In this document: positions 57,368-64,000 of the stretch, one piece after another
Layout of the letters: each line of letters opens with the position of its first letter
Numbering within the stretch: position 1 is the first letter of the stretch
Source: Streptomyces coelicoflavus
GTDB taxonomy: Bacteria > Actinomycetota > Actinomycetes > Streptomycetales > Streptomycetaceae
DNA: 64,000 nucleotides
Direction: 5' to 3'
Assembly (NCBI RefSeq): GCF_003112555.1
Contig: NZ_BEWB01000013.1
Span: forward strand, 247,567-311,566
Position numbers and translations under genes: made by a program
The notes under the pieces: model-generated
What the model saw: only the letters and a program-made list of their open reading frames with translations
Database searches by the model: none
What the model was told of the DNA's origin: nothing

Positions 57368-58156
57368 TCACCGCATCCCCCGCTCCACCACAACGGAGTT
57401 GTACGCCGCGACCTGCGCCCGCCGAGCCACCCGCTCCACCGGCCTGAGCGCATCCCCCCGCGCGGCCATCTCGGACGCGCTCACCGCACCCCCGTGCCCG
57501 TTCTCGGACGCCAGCGACACCAGCACCCCCACCCGCTGCGCCAACTCCAGCACCCGCACCGCCCGCGGCGGATACCCCGGCGCCAGCACCTCCCGCCCGG
57601 ACGACCGCTCCGCACGAGCCCGGTACGCCGCGACCGCCGCCTCCGCCACCGGCCCCGACCCGGCCACGTCCAGCCGCGTCAGCACCTCCGTCGCGTCCCG
57701 CAGCGCCTCCGCCAGCTCCCGCTCCGCCTCCCCGAGCGAGGGCACGTCCGCCGGCGGCGCCTCCCGCACCACCAGGCAGTGCCACACCACCTCGACGTGC
57801 ACGTCACCCGCGGGCCCCGCCTCGTACACCTCCGGCACCAGCCCCAGCGCCGCCCCCTCGCAGATCACCGCCTGCTCGGCCTCCAACGCCCGCGCGTTGA
57901 ACTCCGGCGGCCCGCTCAGCCCCAGCGGATGCCCCGGCGCGGGCAGCGCGACCCGCAGCCCACTCGCCCCGAGCGCCCGCAGCCGCCCCAGCGCCAGCGT
58001 GAGACCGACCGGCGCGTCCTCACCCGGCAGCCCCTCCACCCGGTGCACCGCGTCCGCGCCCACGATGGCGACCGCGGCGTCGTCCGGTGAGACCATTCCG
58101 GCAATAAGGGCATTTCCCCAGGCGGCAAGGCGCCCTGCGCGTGGTTCCGAGAGCAT
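57368..58156 (-). CDS. Conserved hypothetical protein
   Basis: A 262-residue, Ala/Val/Glu-rich soluble protein. Recurrent features are VAIVGADAVHRVEGLPGEDAPVG, GPPEFNARALEAEQAV and a C-terminal helix VARRAQVAAYNSVVVERGMR. No motif I can assign to an enzyme. It is transcribed away from the ABC ATPase gene and toward the repeat element. An actinobacterial family of unknown role is the honest call. Confidence 0.72.
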   Translation of the reverse strand: MLSEPRAGRLAAWGNALIAGMVSPDDAAVAIVGADAVHRVEGLPGEDAPVGLTLALGRLRALGASGLRVALPAPGHPLGLSGPPEFNARALEAEQAVICEGAALGLVPEVYEAGPAGDVHVEVVWHCLVVREAPPADVPSLGEAERELAEALRDATEVLTRLDVAGSGPVAEAAVAAYRARAERSSGREVLAPGYPPRAVRVLELAQRVGVLVSLASENGHGGAVSASEMAARGDALRPVERVARRAQVAAYNSVVVERGMR

Positions 58157-58309
58157 GCCCCCACCCTAAGGACCGGACCGATGGAACGGTGAAGCCGACC
58201 GGTGGCGTAGATTTCCTGGAGGGGCCTGCGCCCACCGGCGCCGCGGCCCGAGCAACAGGTGTACGCGACAGCCGAGACCGGCCACAATGCAAGGGGAGAC
58301 AACGCGCTC

Positions 58310-59107
<798 letters not shown>

Positions 59108-59161
59108 CCCGCCCCCCGTGCGCCCTGTCCCCGACGGTCCCAACGGACCTACCATGACAGC

Positions 59162-59593
59162 GTGAACGACATCGATGCATGGGTGTGGTGGCTCGTCGCC
59201 GCGGCAGCGCTCGGAATCCCGCTCGTCGTGACCGCGATGCCGGAGTTCGGAATGTTCGCCGTCGGCGCCGTCGCCGCCGCCGTCGCCTCCGGACTGGGCG
59301 CGGACCTGGTCGTCCAGGTCCTCGTCTTCGTCGTCGTCTCGGTCGCCCTCATCGCCGTCGTACGGCCGGTCGCCGCCCGACACCGCGCCCAACAACCCCA
59401 ACTGGCCTCAGGCGTCGACGCGCTGAAGGGCAGACAGGCCGTCGTCACGGAGCGGGTCGACGGCTCCGGCGGCAGGATCAAACTCGCCGGGGAGATCTGG
59501 TCGGCACGCGCCCTGGACACCGGGCGTTCCTTCGAGCCCGGTGAGGAAGTGGACGTCGTGGAGATCGACGGGGCCACGGCCGTCATCATGTGA
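59162..59593 (+). CDS. NfeD-like membrane protein
   Basis: A 143-residue protein with two or three N-terminal helices (WVWWLVAAAALGIPLVVTAM, MFAVGAVAAAVASGLGADLVVQVLVFVVVSVALIAVV) and a C-terminal OB-fold domain (ALKGRQAVVTERVDGSGGRIKLAGEIWSAR), the short NfeD layout without the protease. The GTG start lies about 8 nt after a TACCAT -10-like hexamer, so it may be leaderless. It precedes the slipin gene, its usual partner. Confidence 0.87.
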   Translation: MNDIDAWVWWLVAAAALGIPLVVTAMPEFGMFAVGAVAAAVASGLGADLVVQVLVFVVVSVALIAVVRPVAARHRAQQPQLASGVDALKGRQAVVTERVDGSGGRIKLAGEIWSARALDTGRSFEPGEEVDVVEIDGATAVIM

Positions 59594-59758
59594 CCCCGAC
59601 GTGCCGAAAGTGGCCCGAACGGCCCCCGAGTCGTGCGACGGTCTGTCAGACTCGACCAGCAAGATCCTCAACAGCCGTAAGATCAGCAGTAGTCAGAGCC
59701 AGACAGCTCAACGGGATCTGCCGGAGCGCCGAGGCGGAGAAGGGGACGGACACCCACG

Positions 59759-60712
59759 ATGGAACCGGTCATCATCGTCCTGATCATCCTGGTGGTGTTG
59801 GTCTTCATCGCCCTGATCAAGACCATCCAGGTCATCCCACAGGCCAGCGCCGCCATCGTCGAGCGCTTCGGCCGCTACACGCGGACCCTCAACGCGGGCC
59901 TCAACATCGTGGTCCCGTTCATCGACACCATCCGCAACCGCATCGACCTGCGCGAACAGGTCGTCCCCTTCCCGCCGCAGCCGGTCATCACCCAGGACAA
60001 CCTGGTCGTCAACATCGACACCGTCATCTACTACCAGGTGACCGACGCCCGCGCCGCTACCTACGAGGTCGCCAGCTACATCCAGGCGATCGAGCAGCTC
60101 ACCGTCACCACCCTGCGCAACATCATCGGCGGCATGGACCTGGAGCGGACCCTGACCTCCCGCGAGGAGATCAACGCGGCCCTGCGCGGCGTCCTCGACG
60201 AGGCCACCGGCAAGTGGGGCATCCGCGTCAACCGCGTCGAGCTCAAGGCCATCGAACCGCCCACCTCCATCCAGGACTCGATGGAGAAGCAGATGCGCGC
60301 CGACCGCGACAAGCGCGCCGCGATCCTCCAGGCCGAAGGTGTCCGGCAGTCCGAGATCCTGCGCGCCGAGGGCGAGAAGCAGTCCCAGATCCTGCGCGCC
60401 GAAGGTGAGGCCAAGGCCGCCGCCCTGCGCGCCGAGGGCGAGGCCCAGGCCGTCCGCACGGTCTTCGAGGCCATCCACGCCGGCGACCCGGACCAGAAGC
60501 TGCTCTCCTACCAGTACCTCCAGATGCTCCCGAAGATCGCCGAGGGCGACGCCAACAAGCTCTGGATCGTCCCCAGCGAAATCGGCGACGCCCTCAAGGG
60601 CCTCTCCGGCGCCATGGGCAACCTCGGCGGCCTGGGCGGCGGTTCGGGCAGCGGCAACGGCGGCGCGAGCGTCCCGGCCCAGGAACGCCGCGAGAAGCCG
60701 TCGATCGACTAG
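59759..60712 (+). CDS. SPFH-domain slipin/stomatin-like protein
   Basis: A 317-residue protein with an N-terminal membrane helix (VIIVLIILVVLVFIALIKTI), the SPFH domain (AAIVERFGRYTRTLNAGLNIVVPFID...QPVITQDNLVVNIDTVIYYQV) and a long Glu/Ala/Gln helix with repeated RAEGE units (about 190-240). It ends in a Gly/Ser-rich tail. It forms oligomeric membrane platforms with NfeD. A 165-bp gap follows NfeD, perhaps with its own promoter. Confidence 0.9.
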   Translation: MEPVIIVLIILVVLVFIALIKTIQVIPQASAAIVERFGRYTRTLNAGLNIVVPFIDTIRNRIDLREQVVPFPPQPVITQDNLVVNIDTVIYYQVTDARAATYEVASYIQAIEQLTVTTLRNIIGGMDLERTLTSREEINAALRGVLDEATGKWGIRVNRVELKAIEPPTSIQDSMEKQMRADRDKRAAILQAEGVRQSEILRAEGEKQSQILRAEGEAKAAALRAEGEAQAVRTVFEAIHAGDPDQKLLSYQYLQMLPKIAEGDANKLWIVPSEIGDALKGLSGAMGNLGGLGGGSGSGNGGASVPAQERREKPSID

Positions 60713-60737
60713 CGAGCACTCGACCCCGCCGGGGGAC

Positions 60738-60762
60738 CCCCGCGCCCATAAGGGGCGCGGGG
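60738..60762 (+). terminator. Hairpin terminator after the slipin gene
   Basis: CCCCGCGCCC pairs with GGGCGCGGGG around a 5-nt loop, 25 bp after the slipin stop. This hairpin is a known part of a dispersed Streptomyces repeat that continues to about 60850. Confidence 0.75.
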
Positions 60763-60850
60763 CTGTACCGATGTGCGGCTCCGCCGCGTGAGCGCGCCCA
60801 GCCACGAACGGCCCGCACTCGAGGCAGAACACCCAAGCCCCGACGGCGCA
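60738..60850. repeat. Dispersed Streptomyces intergenic repeat with hairpins
   Basis: From the terminator hairpin through GTGCGGCTCCGCCGCGTGAG, GCGCCCAGCCACG and CGACGGCGCAGCCGTC, this stretch carries segments I recognise from repeated intergenic elements in Streptomyces genomes. It fills the gap between the slipin and HNH genes. Recognition is from memory; no second copy is in the window. Confidence 0.5.
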
Positions 60851-60854
60851 GCCG

Positions 60855-61361
60855 TCACGCAGCGTCCAGAACCAACCACTCCGGCAACGCGGCGAAGTCG
60901 TCCCGGGCCAGCGCCAGCAACATCGCATCCGCGGGAGTCGGCTCGAACGGCTCCCGCAACAACGGCATCCCCGCCTGCTCCGGCGTCCGGTTCGCCTTGC
61001 GGTGATTGTCCTCCGCGCACGAGGCGACCGTGTTCAGCCACGTGTCCTGCCCGCCGTGCGACCGCGGCACCACGTGGTCGACGGTCGTGGCCCGCCGCCC
61101 GCAGTACGCGCACCGGTGCCGGTCCCGGACCAGCACCCCCCGCCTCGACCACGGGGCACGTCTTCGGAACGGCACCCGTACGTACTGGCACAGCCTGATC
61201 ACCCGCGGCGCGGGTATGTCCAGCGCGGCTCCGCGCATCCGCAGCGAGGGGTGGGCCTGCTCGACGACGGCCTTGTCCTGGAGCACCAGAACGACGGCCC
61301 GATTCAACGTCACCGTCGACAACGGCTCGAAGCTCGCGTTCAGTACCAGCGTGTCCCGCAT
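60855..61361 (-). CDS. HNH endonuclease family protein
   Basis: A 168-residue protein. The N-terminal half is a beta/alpha domain (TLVLNASFEPLSTVTLNRAVVLVLQDKAVVE). The C-terminal HNH module has CAYCGRRATTVDHVVPRSHGG, with a second zinc Cys in SCAEDNHRKANRTP. Free-standing actinobacterial members like this are usually chromosomal and not part of restriction systems. The ATG at 61361 begins the conserved part. Confidence 0.88.
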   Translation of the reverse strand: MRDTLVLNASFEPLSTVTLNRAVVLVLQDKAVVEQAHPSLRMRGAALDIPAPRVIRLCQYVRVPFRRRAPWSRRGVLVRDRHRCAYCGRRATTVDHVVPRSHGGQDTWLNTVASCAEDNHRKANRTPEQAGMPLLREPFEPTPADAMLLALARDDFAALPEWLVLDAA

Positions 61362-61497
61362 ACCAGCCCACCTCCCGTGCGCACCGGCCCACCCCCTGGC
61401 GGGCTGGGAACAACTCTGGCCGGGCACGCCGGGATGGACAACGCAATATCTGCTGCTCCCACGAGGGATACCCCCGCGCCACCCCCCGCAACAAAAA

Positions 61498-61535
61498 TGC
61501 CCGCCCCTGATCCATTCCAAGACCGGGGGCGGGCA
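61498..61535 (-). terminator. Intrinsic terminator with T-run after the PEBP gene
   Basis: TGCCCGCCCC and GGGGCGGGCA form a 10-bp stem with an 18-nt loop. On the minus strand it is followed by five Ts, making it the most classical rho-independent terminator in the window. Confidence 0.85.
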
Positions 61536-61560
61536 AACGTTCCATGAACGCCGGGAACAC

Positions 61561-62100
61561 TCAGCTGTCCGCGGGCACCTCGTACTCACCGATCAGCTGG
61601 GCCCGCGCGATCGTGTGGAACCGCAGATTGAAGCCGACGAAGGCGGGGGTGCCGTCCGCGTCGGGGCCGAGCTTCTCCTGGTCAACGGCGTACACCGTGA
61701 ACACGTACCGGTGCGGGCCGTCCCCGGCCGGCGGCGCGGCACCGCCGAACTCCTTGCCGCCGTAGTCGTTGCGGGCCTGTACGGCGCCCTGCGGCAGCCC
61801 CTCGAACGCGCCGCTGCCCGCGCCCACCGGCAGCTCGGTCACCGAGGCCGGGATGTCGAACACCACCCAGTGCCAGAACCCGCTGCCCGTGGGGGCGTCC
61901 GGGTCGTAGCACGTCACGGCGAAGCTCTTGGTCTCGGCCGGGAATCCCTCCCACCGCAGCTGCGGCGAGGTGTTCCCGGCCGCGTAGACCTGAGCGTCCT
62001 TGAGCGTCCCGCCCTCCTGCACGTCCTCACTCGTGACGGTGAACGACGGCACGGGCGGGTGGAAGTCATGGGGGAGCGGACGCCGCTTCAGCTCGGTCAC
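61561..62100 (-). CDS. YbhB/YbcL family phosphatidylethanolamine-binding-like protein
   Basis: A 179-residue cytoplasmic PEBP-fold protein: SPQLRWEGFPAETKSFAVTCYDPDAPTGSGFWHWVVFDIP contains the family's DPDAP and W-H-W-V-x-x-D-I-P signatures, and PPAGDGPHRYVFTVYAVD the C-terminal one. GTG start with AGGAGG 9 nt upstream. Family members bind small anionic ligands; the function in Streptomyces is unclear. Confidence 0.88.
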   Translation of the reverse strand: MTELKRRPLPHDFHPPVPSFTVTSEDVQEGGTLKDAQVYAAGNTSPQLRWEGFPAETKSFAVTCYDPDAPTGSGFWHWVVFDIPASVTELPVGAGSGAFEGLPQGAVQARNDYGGKEFGGAAPPAGDGPHRYVFTVYAVDQEKLGPDADGTPAFVGFNLRFHTIARAQLIGEYEVPADS

Positions 62101-62164
62101 CTCGGTACCTCCTGATGTTCTGGTGCAGAGACGACCGAGCCTACGGGCTTCGGCCCCGGATCCC

Positions 62165-62947
62165 TCAGAACCAGTTGCGCTTGCTGCCGACCTCCGACAG
62201 CCACTGGTTGAGGTACGCCGTCCAGTCGGTGCCCTGGTAGTCGTTCAGCCCGACCTTGAACGAACGGAACGTGTCGCTGCCCTCGCTGAACAGCCCGGGC
62301 TTCTTGTCCATCTCCAGTACGACGTCCATCGCCTGCGCGTCGGCCACGAAGCTCAGCTCGACCTGGTTCAGCCCGCGGTACTGCTGCGGCGGGAAGAACT
62401 CGATCTCCTGGTAGAAGGGGAGCTGCTGCCGCGTGCCCCGGATGTGACCGCGCTCCATGTCCGCGTTCTTGAAGCGGAAGCCCAGGCCGATGAACGCGTC
62501 CAGGATCGCCTTCTGCGCCGGCAGCGGGTGCACGTTGATCGCGTCCAGATCACCGGAGTCCACGGCGCGCGCGATCTCCAGCTCCGTGGTGACGCCGATG
62601 TTCATCCCGCGCAGGGACTGCCCGTCGATCATGGTGATCGGCGTCTCCCACGGGATTTCGAGCCCGAAGGGCACCGCGTGCACCACGCCGGCCTTGAGCT
62701 GGAACGCGCCACCGAGCCGCACCTTGGTGAACTCGATGTCCTGCTTGTACTCCTGGTCGCCGCTCTCCACCTCGACCTTGGCCTGGAGCCCGACCGACAG
62801 CCCCTCGATCTCCTGGTCGACGGACCCTCCCTGGATCCGCACCTCGCCCTGGACGACACCCCCCGGAACGACGTTGACCTCGTGCAGCTCGGTCTCGACC
62901 GAGGCCCCGCCGGCCCCCAGGCTCGCGAGCAGCTTCTTGAACGCCAT
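62165..62947 (-). CDS. Spo0M-like sporulation-control protein
   Basis: A 260-residue arrestin-like protein. MAFKKLLASLGAGGASVETELHEVNVVPGGVVQGEVRI opens the Spo0M family, and the acidic VEVESGDQEYKQDIEF and C-terminal LEMDKKPGLFSEGSDTFRSF regions agree. Spo0M controls sporulation timing in Bacillus; the actinobacterial role is less clear. Preceded by a GAGAGGGAGA-type ribosome site. The PEBP gene follows on the same strand. Confidence 0.88.
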   Translation of the reverse strand: MAFKKLLASLGAGGASVETELHEVNVVPGGVVQGEVRIQGGSVDQEIEGLSVGLQAKVEVESGDQEYKQDIEFTKVRLGGAFQLKAGVVHAVPFGLEIPWETPITMIDGQSLRGMNIGVTTELEIARAVDSGDLDAINVHPLPAQKAILDAFIGLGFRFKNADMERGHIRGTRQQLPFYQEIEFFPPQQYRGLNQVELSFVADAQAMDVVLEMDKKPGLFSEGSDTFRSFKVGLNDYQGTDWTAYLNQWLSEVGSKRNWF

Positions 62948-63094
62948 GTCTCTCCCTCTCCAGGCTTTACGTGTGGATCCTCGATCCATACAAACGCGAT
63001 CCGGCCGTGGCCGGTTCCGCGCCCCACACCCTGGCAAGGCGGACGCTCCCCGACCACCCCGCGCACGGCCCCGGCTGCGTTACGCTCGGACGGC

Positions 63095-63736
63095 ATGATC
63101 GCGAGCCCCGACCGTACGCCCCTGCCCAGGAATTTCTTCGACCGCCCCATCCTCGAGGTGGCCCCCGACCTCCTGGGCCGCATCCTGGTGCGCAACACCC
63201 CGGACGGTCCGATCGCCCTCCGCCTGACGGAGGTGGAGGCCTACGACGGTCAGAACGATCCCGGCTCCCACGCCTACCGCGGTCGCACACCCCGCAACGA
63301 CGTGATGTTCGGCCCGCCCGGACACGTGTACGTCTACTTCACGTACGGCATGTGGTTCTGCATGAACCTCGTGTGCGGTCCCGAGGGCCGGGCGAGCGCG
63401 GTTCTGCTGCGAGCCGGCGAAATCATCGAGGGTGCCGAGCTGGCCAGGATCCGTCGGCAGTCCGCCCGCAACGACAAGGAACTGGCCAAGGGCCCGGCCC
63501 GCCTCGCGACCGCCCTGGGCGTGGACCGCGCGCTGAACGGCACGGACGCCTGCACCTCCGAGGACACCCCGCTGCGCATCCTGACGGGCGCCCCCGTCCC
63601 CGGTGAACAGGTGCGCAACGGACCCCGGACCGGTGTGGCCGGCGAGGGCGGCGTGCACCCCTGGCGCTACTGGGTCGCCGACGACCCCACGGTCAGCCCG
63701 TATCGGGCGCATGTCCCGAGGAAGCGCCGAAGTTGA
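63095..63736 (+). CDS. 3-methyladenine DNA glycosylase (AAG/Mpg type)
   Basis: A 213-residue base-excision glycosylase. Family motifs are visible: RNFFDRPILEVAPDLLGRILV, LTEVEAYDGQNDPGSHAYRGRTPRN with catalytic Glu, and MFGPPGHVYVYFTYGMWFCMNLVC. It removes alkylated purines. A TACGCT -10-like hexamer at 63081-63086 lies 8 nt before the ATG, so transcription may start at the ATG (leaderless). Its TGA lies inside the -35 of the next promoter. Confidence 0.92.
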   Translation: MIASPDRTPLPRNFFDRPILEVAPDLLGRILVRNTPDGPIALRLTEVEAYDGQNDPGSHAYRGRTPRNDVMFGPPGHVYVYFTYGMWFCMNLVCGPEGRASAVLLRAGEIIEGAELARIRRQSARNDKELAKGPARLATALGVDRALNGTDACTSEDTPLRILTGAPVPGEQVRNGPRTGVAGEGGVHPWRYWVADDPTVSPYRAHVPRKRRS

Positions 63737-63761
63737 CTCTCCTTTGGGAGACGCGTAATGT
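63733..63761 (+). promoter_or_regulatory. Consensus-like housekeeping promoter overlapping the glycosylase stop
   Basis: TTGACT (63733-63738) and TAATGT (63756-63761) are separated by exactly 17 bp, the best sigma-HrdB promoter in the window. The glycosylase TGA (63734-63736) lies within the -35. It would transcribe rightward out of the window. Confidence 0.7.
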
Positions 63762-64000
63762 AGCCCGAGCCGCTTGACCCGGGTACGGCAATCGCCAGCA
63801 GCCGGAAGCGGCCAACCCACTACCTACGACTTCCCTTAGCGGGAGCGATTTCGGCGTGCCCGCATGCCCGAATTCGAACTCGCCGGACCCGATTATGAGT
63901 CCGCGGAGAAATCGGCTAACGTAGTGAATGTCGAAAGGCCGAGGAGCGAAAGCCCAAAGCCGGAGACAAATCCCGCCGACAGGGAATCGGATCGAAAAGG
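63762..64000 (+). promoter_or_regulatory. Probable upstream leader of an rRNA operon
   Basis: No coding region is visible. The segment GGCTAACGTAGTGAATGTCG at about 63914-63933, followed by AAAGGCCG and a GGGAATCGGATCG motif, resembles the multi-promoter region in front of Streptomyces 16S rRNA genes. A TAACGT -10-like box is at 63917-63922. The 16S gene itself would lie beyond the window. Confidence 0.6.

Overview
The window is actinobacterial chromosome, almost certainly Streptomyces. Composition is very GC-rich, third codon positions are nearly all G or C, and GTG or TTG starts and 1-8 bp gene overlaps are common. Lineage markers agree: a chaplin, a streptophobe-type membrane protein, an InhA-type FabI directly behind FabG, a 73-residue Gbn-type GATC-binding protein, and a PhoP-box-preceded Pit transporter. 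From memory the order resembles the S. coelicolor core region around pitH2, gbn, fabG/fabI and chpE; no alignment was run. Nothing here looks like a prophage, integrative element or secondary-metabolite cluster.

Region by region: (1) 80-11214, minus strand: a seven-gene cobalamin operon, cbiB-cobQ-cobN-chelatase-cobO-cobB-cobI, behind a cobalamin riboswitch. A two-repeat CRISPR-like unit lies between cobN and the chelatase gene, and a dispersed Streptomyces repeat has become coding sequence inside cobB. (2) 11613-19176: Pit phosphate transporter with PHO box, class II aldolase, secreted hydrolase, an unknown gene, a VOC protein, and an ABC-F ATPase preceded by a 7-codon uORF. (3) 19177-23290: gbn behind a GATC cluster, an enoyl-CoA hydratase, and a five-gene Asp23/AmaP envelope operon. 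(4) 23317-31091, minus: SDR, GH15, SURF1, a Cys-rich protein, a DEDDh exonuclease-BRCT protein, CopD and a secreted subtilase. A second two-repeat CRISPR-like unit lies beside SURF1. (5) 31437-42101: DUF485/ActP acetate uptake, MoaA, DUF3099, TyrS, TldD/TldE, and FabG/FabI. (6) 42174-51804: a GntR/MFS divergent pair, SixA, SerB, a streptophobe protein with an apparent frameshift, and an FHA-domain ABC transporter. (7) 51928-63736: secreted lytic transglycosylase, QueA, SDR, a GAF-kinase/NarL-type regulator pair, ChpE, ABC ATPase, NfeD-slipin pair, HNH, PEBP, Spo0M and 3-methyladenine glycosylase. The window ends in what looks like the promoter region of an rRNA operon.

The strongest biochemical unit is the B12 operon. 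CobI, CobB, CobN with a ChlI/ChlD-fusion chelatase partner, CobO, CobQ and CbiB cover methylation, amidation, cobalt insertion, adenosylation and aminopropanol attachment, under one riboswitch. Other working pairs are FabG-FabI, DUF485-ActP, TldD-TldE, sensor kinase-regulator and NfeD-slipin. The most unusual signals are regulatory or repeat-based: the domesticated repeat in cobB, the two mini-CRISPR units with an exact 61-nt period, the GATC cluster before gbn, the MAILLVH uORF, and recurrent CACGCGCGCGTG palindromes including a tandem duplication inside queA.
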